Shown piece by piece: positions 22,611 through 33,846 of a stretch of 64,000 nucleotides of DNA. How positions within the stretch are numbered: position 1 is the stretch's first letter; each line of letters starts with the position of its first letter. The stretch spans positions 1,247,097,001-1,247,161,000 of the forward strand of contig CM057452.1 in NCBI GenBank assembly GCA_016271365.2, written 5' to 3'. The DNA comes from Neoceratodus forsteri. Lineage: Eukaryota > Chordata > Ceratodontiformes > Ceratodontidae. The notes under the pieces are model-generated. The model was not told where the DNA came from. It did not search any database and saw nothing but the letters and a program-made list of their open reading frames with translations. A program made the translations under genes and the position numbers.

Positions 22611-22754
22611 AAGTGTGAGTGTCTGGCTGCTCGTCCACTGAACTTCAGGCCCAGCCTTTCAATTACAAGTTTCATATTTATATCTGAGCCACTGACTAAT
22701 TATTTCCATGGAAGATTAAGGTTGTTTTAATTGCACAATGTGGGATGTTTTAAT

Positions 22755-22895
22755 TAATTTATTTTTTTATTTAGTTTTTGTTGACCAGGTAAGTGCACTA
22801 GACAAATCCTGCATATTTTCCTGGGGGAAGGGGATACAGATGAATGCCAACTGATCTTGAACTAGATTAAGCTGTTGGTGGTATTTTTAGTGAAA
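22755..22895 (-). mobile_element. V-SINE 3' part (5'-truncated)
   Basis: The reverse complement matches the 3' 140 bp of the SINE at 57,440-57,870 almost base for base: 'actaaaaataccaccaacag', 'gttcaagatcagttggcatt', and the terminal 'gtgcacttacctggtcaac' with an (AAAT)-type tail. Confidence 0.85.
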
Positions 22896-22899
22896 TGTT

Positions 22900-23380
22900 A
22901 GCAGGTTGTGCCTCTTGGGGACCTGATGGGCTGGTACTGTTTCTCAGGAGCATTACTAACTTGTTACCTAGCCCACTTAATTTCCCTTGGTGGAGATGTC
23001 ATGCAGTTTAACATCTGAAACTTTAACTTTGCTAACTGGGTAGTGACTCCCTATAGGAATATCAACACAGGCCCCTAAACATTATTTGAGACCACAAGGT
23101 AAGGTTTGTGTATTGCCATCCATGATGATCCATCACACAATAAGCTAAAGAAGTCAGCATGGGAATATGTAGCCCCTAGTGGGTTCTACCCCCTCATACA
23201 TACAGAATATACTGTACACAACATGTTTAATTGCTCAGCATTTGCAAGTAGCAAGAATACACTAAGTGAACCTAAGCAAACCTTGTCTCAAAGCACATCA
23301 GGTTTGCATGTGGCATACGTGACTTGTGTGCAGCAACTGAGCAACTTAGACACAAATAGAGTGCAGTGAACGACCACCAC
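22900..23380. other. Flank and partial B block of the repeat array
   Basis: No gene. From about 23,200 it resembles the B block at 26,850-27,065, which becomes clear at 23,385 (CCATGGTAAATCTGAGAGAT). Confidence 0.4.
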
Positions 23381-23449
23381 CACCCCTCCATGGTAAATCT
23401 GAGAGATTAATATTATATTTCTGCCTAAATTGGCTATTGTCTTACTTTT

Positions 23450-24450
23450 ATCTCAGTAGAAAAGGGTTCTTTTAGTTCTAAGGGTCATCATCAGGCTTTT
23501 AAGTAGGTTAAAACTGTCTGAGACTCAGTAGTATGTAGCACTTGTGCAACTGTGAACTTTTGCTTACACTCTCTCTGACCCTGTTTTGGGGACTACCACC
23601 CTGTTGGGGAGTCACAAGGTTGTAGAACCCTGATGAAGGATTCCAACTCTGAGGTGTCACAAGGATGGACTCCGAGTACCAAAGGCACCTTAGGGAAGAA
23701 TGCCCAACTGCAAGGAGAGACAGGTGCTGCAATAAGAGGAGGGGAGGAAGACGGCAATGAAATGATGAGCATCCAAAGGACCCTTGGACATGCACTGTAT
23801 TAACTGTGCAGAAAGGGGCATTATCTCAGTAGAAAAGGGTTCTTTTAGTTCTAAGGGTCATCATCAGGCTATTGAGTAGGTTAAAACTGTTTGAGACTGA
23901 GTAGTCTGTAGTGCTTGTGCAACTGTGAACTTTGGCTTACACTCTCTCTTTCCCTGATTAGGGGACTACCACCCTGTTGGGTTGTCACATGGTCATGGAA
24001 CCCTGATGAAGGATTCCAACCCTGAGGTGTCACAGGGATGGAGTCTCAGGACCACAGGCACCTTAGAGAAGAATACCCAACTGCAAGGAATTAGAGGTGC
24101 TGCAGTAAAAGGAGGAGGAAGATGGCAACAAAATTATGAGCATCAAAAGGACCCTTGGACATGCATGGTATTAACCATGCAGAGGGGGGCATGGTATGGT
24201 CACCCACTGTAGCTCAGAACCACAAGCAAAGCCTTAAAATTCTAAGGGTCTTTGGGCTCTTGAGCAGGCTAGGACTGATGAAGACTGTGTAGTATGTAGT
24301 GCTTGTGCAACTGTGAACATTGGCTTACATTTTCTCTCTCCTTGCTACAAGGACTACCACCCTGTCGAGGTGTCAAAAGGACACAGAACCCTGCTGAAGG
24401 GTTCCAATCCTTTGAGGTGTTGCACAGATAACGTCTCAGGACCAAAAGCA
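23450..24450 (+). repeat. Tandem array of a ~380-bp unit (about 2.6 units)
   Basis: The unit-starting block 'tctcagtagaaaagggttct' occurs at about 23,450 and 23,825, and the CTTGTGCAACTGTGAAC block at 23,541, 23,914 and 24,302, giving periods of 373 and 388 bp. Each unit contains a small 'accaccctgttgggg' and 'ggttcc/ggaacc' block succession. The third unit decays after about 24,450. No coding potential is convincing; the family could be LTR-derived or satellite. Confidence 0.75.
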
Positions 24451-26090
24451 CAATGAAAGACAGACAAGCACAGTTTTCTCCAAGGAAGAGAGAGGTTGCC
24501 AGACTAAGACCTAGACCTAGGAGAACCACCAACCGACTCCAACTCCTGCAAAGGCTACCTAACTTTTATGACCTTTGGCATGGAGGAAAGGGAAAAAATC
24601 CTATAGAGGAGGAAATCTATGGGGATCTAAGGCCTTGATTGTCTTCCCTGCTAGCTAGGGACAAAATTAGTGATGGCCCAGCTACTACAATTTAGGAACC
24701 CAGTTCAGGGGAAGATTTTTGAGGAAGAACTCTCACACTGTCCATCTAATGGGAATGCCATGAGGATGCTGCAAGCCAATTTCTACACCTAGAAGAGGTT
24801 CCTCATGAAGAGGCTCACCTCTCAAGATGGAAAGAAAGAGAGCAATGACTGTCAAAATATACTCACACAGGTTGCAACCTAGGGAGGCCTGAGGAGGAGC
24901 TGAACCATTAATGGGCAAGGCATGAAGCTGAGCCCTTCAGGGGGCAGAGAGCTGTGGTAGTTGTCTGATCTTCATTATTGATGTACAGGGGAAACAACAT
25001 AGGTGGAGAACTAGGTGGATCTGAGGCAGTCATAGGGTGGAATAGCCGATGAAGGTCCAGCTGATGTGTTCTGCACAGTTAAAGGAGTCCTTGAGGATGA
25101 AGAGGCCCCACTCTCCTGCAACTGAAGTCTTAAATGCAACATAAAGAGCTGTCACTGAGTGATCTGCATGACTAAAGTTTCTCCCAGAGTGTAAGACATT
25201 ATCAACCGAAGGGCAGAAAGAGAAGGACCCTGCCCCAAATGAAGGACCTAATCTCAAGATGCAGACTTCAAGAAAGCAGTGTGAGATCTCATGAACATGG
25301 CCACGGAGCCCTGGAAGCTATGCTATAATCATGGCTGTCATGTGTCTGAGGGAAGGAGTAGGCAGAAGGCCAATGGTGAAACCTGGCAACCATGAGTACA
25401 TAGTAGAATGCATGAAGGTAGCCTTACAGCTGATCGACTGACTGAAGGTATGGTATGCCAACTGAAGAAAGACTAACTGAATAGGAGGCTGAGAAGTCTG
25501 AAACAGAACCAAAGTATGGCAGTCGCATTCCAAACAATCGCATGATAGAGGAAGATGGACTGAGTAGAAGCAACTGGTGATGAACTATGAAACATCGGCA
25601 ATTAAAGGGCTGTGCTTGTGAGGAAACAAGTTGACTGATTGGTACTGGAATGAGCAGAGCAGCAGTGAGGTTGTTGTGGATGAAGGAGCAACCTGGAGTG
25701 ACAGAAATGGCTGAGCTCCAGGAGCTGCTGAGCAGTGTTGTAGCAGAGGAGCAGGGTTTCTCTTGTTAGTGTAAGTGTTGAATCACATAGGGGAACATAG
25801 GACATAGGAGGGAGTACTCAATCAAAGACCTGCAGCAGCAGGATGTGGTGCTGTGCAAATGAAGTATGGAACCAATAAGACATGTAGAGGCAAGTATCTG
25901 GAGAAAGACCAAGCAGTTCAGAAGATTGAGAAGGCAACATGGAGTCACATTACAAGTCTGGAGAAAGAGCCCAAAAAGCAAGTAGAGATGCAGACAGGGT
26001 GGCCAAACAGCCACGGATGAGAAGGAGGATGCCTGATGGGAAGCCATACAACACCAAAGGTACTGGGGGTGGCCAGAATAAACTCTGTGT
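24451..26090. other. Unassigned purine-rich DNA within the repeat array
   Basis: No motif recognised. Sequence like the end of the 380-bp unit returns at about 26,095-26,220 (CATCCAAAGGATATTTTGACA, then CTCAGAACCACAGGCAAAGCC), so this is either a longer unit or an insertion. Confidence 0.45.
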
Positions 26091-26237
26091 GGCCAGAAGA
26101 CAAAATTCAGATCATCCAAAGGATATTTTGACATGCACGATTTTAACCGCAAGCAGGAGAACATGGCCTGGTTGCCCACTGCCCCTCAGAACCACAGGCA
26201 AAGCCATAAAATCTTCAGATTAGAATCCTAACATGAA

Positions 26238-26677
26238 TGCCAGCCAATTGGCACAAAGGCATGGCTGCCGTCTGTGATGCCGATGACCCAGGTTCAGGAA
26301 CGGATCCGGGGGTCGGAGGGCCAGCTGGGGGAAGTAGAATAGAGCATTCGATGGACTGCTCTCCTACTCTGATGGGAGGTGGGGTTGAGTGTGAAGATGG
26401 TGCAGGTCTGCAGCGATCGGCACAAGAACATACGGGGGGCGGGGAGGATGCATGCTGTCATAGCATGTCCCCACCCCCAAGGGAATTACAGCACCAAAAG
26501 ATGCCACTGCCGCTAATGAGACAGCTCCAGCCCCATCCCCTCTGGCCACCTAAGTCCACCGCTGGTGGCCCCACCGGGGGGGACAAGCCCCAAGTATGGA
26601 AGGGCAGCTTGCCAGAGCCTGGCAAGCCAGTCTGCATGGCTAGGGGATGCCTGGCAACAAAAATATATATAAAAAAA
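26238..26677 (+). mobile_element. Long tRNA-headed SINE, copy 3 (440 bp, internally shortened)
   Basis: Plus-strand member of the family at 7,766, 13,416 and 42,937. The B box reads CAGGTTCAGGAAC at about 26,290, followed by the 'gagcattcgatggactgctc' block shared with copy 4 (GAGCATCCGTTGAACTGCTC). A 16-bp duplication with three mismatches (AGAATCCTAACATGAA / AGAATTCTAATGTGAA) lies at 26,222-26,237 and 26,678-26,693; the 3' end is A-rich. It splits the A block of the surrounding repeat. Confidence 0.82.
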
Positions 26678-26679
26678 AG

Positions 26680-27563
26680 AATTCTAATGTGAACTGAACC
26701 AGCTAAACCACCAGACACCAAGGTGAAACCCTGCAATCCTAACTATGAAATGCCTGCATTGGCTACTTTTATACAGAGAGCATTCTCTAAACTGACTTCA
26801 TTAAAGTAAAGTGTTACCACCTTGTTAATTCAGAGGAAATCAAAGGGAATATGCTACCATGAGTACTGTACTGCTCCTAAACTCTAAACAAAGTTCCAAG
26901 ACTAGCACACTTTACTCTTGTTTTATTCACAGAGTTGAAATCACATTTTTGATGAGGGGTGCTACAGGTTTTGTGGCATGTAACAAACAGTGTCCAATGC
27001 TCAACCACACCTCCCATGGTAAATCTGAGACATTAAAATATATTTCTGCCTAATTGGCTATTTTCGTACTCCTTTATAATGCTCCCTTTGACAACCTGTG
27101 AATTATCTCAGTGGAAGCACAGTACTTCAAGGGAGCAAATTTAGTCAATGCACTCCATATAAGAGTAGTCACTGTAGGCATCCCAGAGTTAGAAACAAAC
27201 CATGGTGTTCCACCTTGTCATCTGATGGTTTGGCTTGTTCACATTGGAATTCTAATCTGAAGACAAAGAGAATCCATTTCCCATGGAGACAAAAGTATGA
27301 ATACAGCCAATTTAAGCAGAAAGATATTTTAGCTTCTCAGATTTACCATGAGGGGAGGGTGGTTGTGCACTGGATTTGGTTTGCTTGCTACATGCCACAA
27401 AACCAGTAGCACTCCTCATCAGAAATGTAATTTGAACTTTGTGAATAAAACATGAGAAGAGCATGCTAGTCTTGGAATCTAAACTGGCTACACATGGTGC
27501 TGAAACAGAAACAGTTACTCTGTTTTGCAGTACTGAGTTATACCTTTCGACCCCTGTAGGCAC
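26680..27563. repeat. Inverted duplicate of the repeat family (A-B / A'-B')
   Basis: Plus-strand blocks A (26,206-26,237 plus 26,680-26,845) and B (26,850-27,065) recur inverted as A' (27,270-27,095) and B' (27,563-27,310). B and B' share TTTTATTCACAGAGTTGAAA-like and CATGGTAAATCTGAGA blocks, giving the matching minus and plus frames ending in GKSEKLKYLSA and GKSETLKYISA. The arms are not mirror-ordered: reading left to right gives A, B, A', B', which a simple palindrome cannot produce. Confidence 0.75.
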
Positions 27564-28273
27564 ACCACAGATGGTTCTGTTTTGAACATTTCTTCCTGCT
27601 TTACTGGCAGCTGAATAACCAGCCAGTCAGATATTATTACTACTAGGATAGACATCACTTGCCAGCCATTGAGATCAGAGACCTTGAAGAGTGAGGATGC
27701 CCTTACCCCAATGGAAGCATTTTTTTACAGCTTCTACTTGTTGAAACTGTGGTTTGAGGGCATGGGGAGAGGAGGGGGTATTTTTTGGCGAGAGGGTAGG
27801 GGGAATTTATATTATAAGAAAAAGGGATGGATGGATGGGGGAGGTGGGTAGAACTTGCTTTTGCAGGTCGGGAAGGGAACTGGTGGTGCTGGTTATGCTG
27901 TTAAACTTCACTGGAATGGGGGGGAGGGAAGTGTGAGCCAGCGGGGGATGGTTGGAGGACTTATATTTAAAAAATATGTGGTGAGGTGGGAGTGGGTGGA
28001 CTGCACATTACACAATGACACAGAGGGTGGGGGTTGATGTATGAGTTTAAAAAAAATACAAACATGTTCTCACTTTGCAAATGAAGTAGGCACTTTGTTA
28101 TAAGAAGATGTCAAGTAGGCACTTTGCAAAGTCAGGAACATGGTAAAGTATTTCACAAAGAGAAGTTTCCTGGTTTAACACATCTCTAGTGACTAGTTGA
28201 CATGTACAGCTGGGTGGTAGACAGTACTGCAGTACATATGTGCATCCATGTGTGCTTGTGGGGGGAGTTGCTG
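27564..28273. other. Flank of the hAT element; no gene
   Basis: G-rich low-complexity stretch 27,760-28,035 followed by GGCACTTTG/CAAAGTG-like motifs at 28,068-28,160. These resemble the subterminal motifs inside the neighbouring hAT although they lie outside its target duplication. Confidence 0.4.
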
Positions 28274-28281
28274 GTTGAAAT
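28274..28281. repeat. Left 8-bp target-site duplication (GTTGAAAT)
   Basis: Identical to 38,898-38,905. Confidence 0.8.
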
Positions 28282-28910
28282 TAGTGATGCAGTGAATTTA
28301 AATTCAGCCGGCAAAGTGAACACAAAGTGGGCACTTCATGTTGCTTGGCAATGTAAAATGATCACTTTGCCTTGTCATTACCACTTCATGTTAAGGTGGA
28401 ATGGCAATGTGAAGTAAGGTGAAGTTGTTGTTTTAAATGGACTTCACGCTCCTCATTATGATTCTACGTGATCCACTTTGCATTCCAGATTTGGCAGCCC
28501 CCCCCACACATCACATGGCTTACAGTACTGTAAGTCACATGCTCTTTAGCCAGGCAGAATGGAAGTGCCTTGCCAAGGAGATAGGTTCACACTCTCCTGT
28601 GCAGATGGAGAGAGAGGAGTGTGTTGTTTTGTGACTGTGAGACAGACTGATACTTGGAGATCAGAGTGGGGAGGAGATTTAAACTTTGAATTAGACCCAA
28701 CAACTTTTTCAAAAGCTATTTTTTTTTCCTTTTCTGTATTCTTTTTTACTTAATTTTTTCTGTCTGTAAATTTATTGATTTCTTACCTTTATAAGTAGTT
28801 AGTTGTTTGTCTGTGTCTGTGTGACTGTGTGTGTGTGTTGTGTGACAGTGTGAGTGTTTACTGTCGAGTCGAGTAGTAATTGTTTGGACTGAGGGAGCAC
28901 AGTAGGAGAG

Positions 28911-29741
28911 ATGGACCAGGGTAAGGGAATGTCTGGGGCAGGGGAAGTTCTGGGAGAGCATGGTAGGCCTCGCACCATGCGCATGTGTGGGGGCATGGCC
29001 ACTGGTTCCTGTTGGACTGATCCAAAATTTGGAGTGTCCCCCCCCGGAAGAAGGACCAGCACCTCCTCCTGACTATGAGGCAGTTGAGCCACCACCACAA
29101 CGTCCAGTACCAGCTCCAGCACCAGGTCCTCTAGAGCAGGATGTGCCTGTGCTCCCGGGCTCAGGTGTGTATCCCATTCCTGTTGAGCACTGTGACCAGC
29201 CAGCTGCCAGTGCATCTGGCACTCCCATGCCTGTGCCTGGTCCTCCCCACACCTCCTTTGTTTGGGAGTTTTTTGACTGTGTTGGGGGGACAGCAGCATG
29301 GTCAGGTGCTGCTTATGTCAGGTGGAGGGTGCTGCAGCCCCTGGGGGACTCACCTGGAGACTGGGGGCCAGCACACCCATATGCTGAACCACCACCAGTT
29401 GAAGTGGCAGGCTGCCACAGAATGGGCCATCCCTGCACGTGCTGACCCTTCTATGACAGACGATACAGCTGTGCATGCCAGCGGCCCTAAGAAGAGGAGG
29501 GTAGGAGCAGCACCAGCACCCCCCACAAGCATCACCAGCAGCAGCTGAGCCAGTAGAATGTGTGGACCCCAGAGAACTGCCTGTAACGTAGGCTGACCTG
29601 ACAGTTCTCTGGAGTGCAATTGAGGAGAACAATGAGAGGGTGAGTGCTGTCCAGAAGTGGTTGGATTGCATAGAGAGACATCAGTTACAAATTATGTCCA
29701 TGCTTGAACTGCTGCTGTATCACCAGGGGATCCCACATTAG
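28911..29741 (+). pseudogene. Accessory gene-like remnant of the hAT element (unknown function)
   Basis: An ATG at 28,911 opens MDQGKGMSGAGEVLGE. The signal then moves through frames: after a C8 run at 29,039, a Pro-rich acidic stretch (PPPDYEAVEPPPQRPVPAP); then QAATEWAIPARADPSMTDD and a GPKKRRVG basic patch resembling a nuclear localisation signal (29,420-29,500); then, back in the first frame, AIEENNERVSAVQKWLDC and an amphipathic Leu-rich tail ending in a stop at 29,741. The sequence thus looks like a coding region with about three frameshifts. It converges with the transposase, 4 kb away. I do not recognise the family; a DNA-binding or partner protein like the second protein of Harbinger elements is speculation. 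Confidence 0.45.
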
Positions 29742-29901
29742 TTTTTTTTTTGTTCACACTATGTGCCCCTCCCCACACCTTCCATGCTGTGTTATAAAAT
29801 GAATTCCTCCACCATCCCTGATCCTTGTATGTAATTATGCCCTTTTTCTGTTGTCTTCCATTTGCTTGACACTTTGTATTCTGGCCCCCATTCCTTCTGT
29901 T

Positions 29902-29903
<2 letters not shown>

Positions 29904-29938
<35 letters not shown>
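29904..29938. repeat. (TG)n microsatellite
   Basis: About 17 TG units just after the accessory remnant. Confidence 0.95.
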
Positions 29939-29939
<1 letters not shown>

Positions 29940-29942
<3 letters not shown>

Positions 29943-30783
29943 TTTGGTGCCTCATGAATGTTTACTTTCTGCTGCGGAGCGTTTGTGGAATAGCAGGACT
30001 GAGCAGTGCAAGTACGCTGTGCTAAACTGCATGAGTGCAGTCAGTCTTCCTTCCTGTGTGTGTATGTACTGCAGACACTATCCAGCTTCTTGCAAACATA
30101 TATGTGCTGATTGCTGTCTGACTTGTTGCTGTGTTTATGGTATAAAGAATGAAGATAAGAATATATAACATCTATTATATTTGTTAGGAGAGCATAGCAA
30201 CAAAAAAGCATGCTTTTCAACAAACTGTATCCAACAGACATGAAGTATTGCTGATGCACCCAAAATATTTCATGGTGTACAGACATTATAAAGTCAGAAA
30301 ATATATAAGGTCCAGTTCACTGCCACCACGCTGTACCACCACATTCCTTCTTTTCATTATTTGTTCTGGAATATGTCTTTCTAGTTTAGACTGGCAGTGT
30401 TAGTTTTGCAGCAAGTTGATGTACACCATAACAGGACACGGCCCCAGTGGTAGCACAATATGGTTGCAGTAGACTGCAGGACCTGTTATATATTCTGACT
30501 TGAACATGTCTGTACACCATAAAATATACTGGGTGCCTCAGCAATATTTTATGTCTGTTGGGTATGGTTTGTTTAAAAGCATGATTTTTTTTGTGCTATT
30601 ATCTCCACAAACTAATTTGTGCACTGTGTCTGTGTGAGTGATTGAGGTGCACACTAGCCCAAGACCTCTGAAAACATATCATATCACTTTGTTTGCTGCC
30701 ATTGATGGTACAAATAAAATATACAATATATATTCTTATCTTTATTCTTTATACCATAAACACTGCAACAAGACAGCATAAGC

Positions 30784-30814
<31 letters not shown>

Positions 30815-30975
30815 CAGCTTGCAAGAAGTGGGACAGTGTCTGCACACACAGGAAAGAAGATGGACTGCACGCATGTAGTTTAGCACAGTATAATTGCACT
30901 GTTCAGTCCTGCTTTTTGACAAATACTTCATGACAGCATGACAGAAAATAAACATTACTGAGGCTCCAAAACTAT
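29940..30975. repeat. ~1-kb imperfect palindrome
   Basis: Left arm 29,940-30,355 is repeated inverted in 30,435-30,975. Matching blocks from the outside in: GGACTGAGCAGTGCAA / complement of 30,895-30,910; TTTATGGTATAAAGAATGA at 30,136 / complement at 30,740; AACAGACATGAAGTATTGCT at 30,233 / complement near 30,550; GGTGTACAGACAT at 30,273 / complement at 30,508; GTCAGAAAATATATAAGGTCC near 30,292 / complement at 30,480. The centre is near 30,395 with a loop of about 80 bp. The right arm has an extra ~130 bp and a (TA)n tract (30,783-30,811). Confidence 0.85.
30783..30811. repeat. (TA)n microsatellite
   Basis: It interrupts the right arm of the palindrome. Confidence 0.95.
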
Positions 30976-31004
30976 TTACCATGCTCACCAGAATTCCCAA
31001 TCCC

Positions 31005-31360
31005 AAAATGCAACTGTCTTGTATCCAGAAAATTCCCCAGTGCTGACAAAGTGAAATTGTAGCGTAACAAGAATTGCAGTATCCCAGAATTAATGGCGCA
31101 TTCAGTCATGCACGTAGTACTCACACACAGTCCCCACAATTATTGTACATCCCCAAAATGCAACTGTCTTCTGTCCAGAAAATTCACAAGTGCTGATGAA
31201 GTGAAATGAGAGCATAACATGAAATGCAAAATGTTCCAGAATTAATGGCACACTCAGTCATGCACGCAGTACTCACACACAGTCCCAGAATTATTGTGCA
31301 TCCCCAAAATGCAACTGTCTTAGGTTCACAAAATTCACAAGTGCTGCTACTGCACTTACA
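31005..31360. repeat. ~150-bp tandem repeat, 2.3 units
   Basis: CAAAATGCAACTGTCTT begins units at 31,005, 31,156 and 31,305. The shared middle includes AGAATTAATGGC and TCAGTCATGCACG-AGTACTCACACA. Confidence 0.88.
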
Positions 31361-32780
31361 TGTAATGCTGCTGTGTGTATTGACCTTACTGTGATGATGA
31401 TGTCATGATGCACAGTGTCTTGCCAAACCATGTGAAGGAGGGATACCATGACATGAATGACCACTCAGTGCTCCATCACAAATGATGACAGTGAGAGAAC
31501 TGTTGTTTGTCCAAAGTGCGCTACTATGCGGTCACCTCAACCGAATGGAAGGGTGCCCTTTGTGTGTACTCTAATAGTAGCCTTGGTGAACTTATATATA
31601 TATATATATATATATATAAATGCATTTTCTTGGTGGGGGTTGACATATTATATACTGTACATGTACTCATTGTATTGTTTTGTATCACAGGTCACATACT
31701 GCTGGTGTGCACATTCCCATGCTTGATGAGAAATATTGGTGTTGGATTTGGAATTGGAAATGAAATACTGTCAAGCCAATGAAGGTAAGTATTTTTTTTT
31801 TGGTTGGGGGGGCATATTTGCAAGTAGATCTCATTAATGGTTTATTATTTGGTTACTTCTTCTCAGATTTTATCTACATCCTTCTCCAGCCTGGTAATGA
31901 TAATCATGGCCATCATCAATTCAAATGACTTCTGCTTGTTGCATGTCTGCCCCAGCCTGGGGGAGGGGGGGGGTTGATATTGAAGAAGTTCTTTGGACAA
32001 AACAATTATGACACCACAAAGCATCTGGAAGTTTCCTAAAAAGAGAAATGAAAGACTTATTACAACTTGATTGCAGCAGTAAGACATTATGTTTAAGCCA
32101 TGGCTGTTCCACCATGGGTATCTGGATTAAGACAGATAGCAAGCTATCCCACTGCAATGATCAGATAACAATTTACATAGCAGGCTGTAACAAATACATT
32201 GTGTCAGTGTCTATGCGTCTCAACTCAAGTTACATTTTAAAACCACATCTTGTCAAGTCACGCAATCTGGGTTGAACTTTTTTCAACACTGTCATGGCTG
32301 CAGCTGCAAATTTTGAATAGAGTGAATGATATGTTGCAGAAATTATTTTTGTGACATACGTCACCTAGTTTATAATCATCAGTCAGATGTTTTACACTGT
32401 TATGAACAAAAAGAACATATGAAATAAAATTGATAAACTTACCTGTATGGATTGGAAATGGATATCCCATAGGTTCCTGTCGACAGTACTGCTGCTGTAC
32501 CATTGATACAGACCTTCATCGAAGGACTGTCCATTGTTGTTATCCTGTACAAAAACAAAATAAGTTGACCGTATGTGTTTGACCACTGCAGCTCAGAAAA
32601 GCTACAGAAAACAAAACACACAGCTAAAGGATGTTGAATAGCATGAAAACCCTTAGTACACATACTCACTTGATAGTATTCATAGTAAGAAGCCTTGTGC
32701 CTGTGGCTGATGGATGTAGTCTCCTGTTCAAATCCCTCTGCCTTGGCATGGTAAAGACATATAATGGAAAACATTGACAC
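31361..32780. other. Interior of hAT, no gene recognised; (TA)n at 31,592-31,620
   Basis: Non-coding by inspection. A G-run at 31,963 and scattered AT-rich DNA. Confidence 0.5.
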
Positions 32781-32784
32781 AATA

Positions 32785-33720
32785 GTGGTGGTGGGTGGTG
32801 GTGGTCACAACTGAGGCACATAATGACATTCCCTCTCACATCTCCATGCATCTGGTGGTATTGGTGGCAGTGGCTAACAGTGGTATTATGGTGGTGGTGG
32901 TGGTGGTCCAGGGGGGCACACAAAGTCATTCCCCCTGGTGGCACTGGCATACAGCAGTTTCATGGTGGTGGTCCAGGTGGGCACATGGTGACATTCCCTA
33001 TGGTGGTGGCAGTGGCTAGCTGTGGTATTATGGTGGTGGTAGTCCAGGGAGGCACACAGTGACATTCCCTATAGTGGCACTAACAGCAATCTTATGGTGG
33101 TGGTTCAAGGGGGCACATAAAAAGTAATTCTCTCTGGTGGCAGTGGCTAACAGTGATCTTATGGTGATGGTGGTCCAGGGGGGTACACAAAGTCATTCCT
33201 CTGGTGGCAGTGGCTAACAGTGCTCTTATGGTGATGGTGGTCCGGGGGGCACATGGTGACATTCACTATAGTGGCATTGGCTAACAGCAGTTGTATGGTG
33301 CTATTGGTCTGAGGGGCACACAAAGTGATTCCCTCTGGTGGCAGTGGCTAACAGTGGTCTTATAGTGATGACGGTCTGGGGGGCACATGGTAACATTCCC
33401 TATAGTGGAACTGGCTAACTGCAGTCTTATGGTGGTGGTACAAGGGGTCACACTAAGTCATTCCCTCTGGTGGCAGTGGCTAACAGAGGTCTTATGGTGA
33501 TGGTGGTACGGGGGGGCACATGGTAACATTCCCTGTAGTAGCACTAGCTAACAGTAGTCTTATGGTAGTGGTACAGGGGGGCACACAAAGTAATTCCCCC
33601 TGGTGGCAGTGGCTAACAATGGTTTCATGGTGGTAGTCCAGGGGGGCACAAAGTGACATTCCCTATAGTGGCACTGGCCAACAGCTGTCTTATGGTGGTG
33701 GTACAAGGGCCAGGATATAT
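32785..33720. repeat. ~67-bp minisatellite, about 13 units, alternating variants
   Basis: The block GGCTAACAG-x-GTCTTATGGT recurs about every 67 bp between 32,872 and 33,680. Units alternate between a type with ACACAAAGTCATTCCCTCTG and a type with CACATGGTGACATTCCCTAT, so the higher-order period is about 134 bp. GGTGG-rich on the plus strand. Confidence 0.85.
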
Positions 33721-33846
33721 TGTGCTCTGTATTACAAATGTGACGCGACATATGGAATTTGAGTCACTCTGAGTGGGACACTCATTTAACTTTATGAAAA
33801 AGAAAACATGTATCATACAACAATTGTGACAGCCTTTTAACCACTT

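Noticed and set aside
28799..29299. 166-residue minus-strand frame opposite the accessory remnant
   Set aside because: Low-complexity translation (TH repeats from a GT-rich tract); the plus strand shows the more protein-like composition and the basic patch.
32666..32950. His-rich frames over the minisatellite
   Set aside because: Runs of His and Val come from GGTGGT repeats; no gene.
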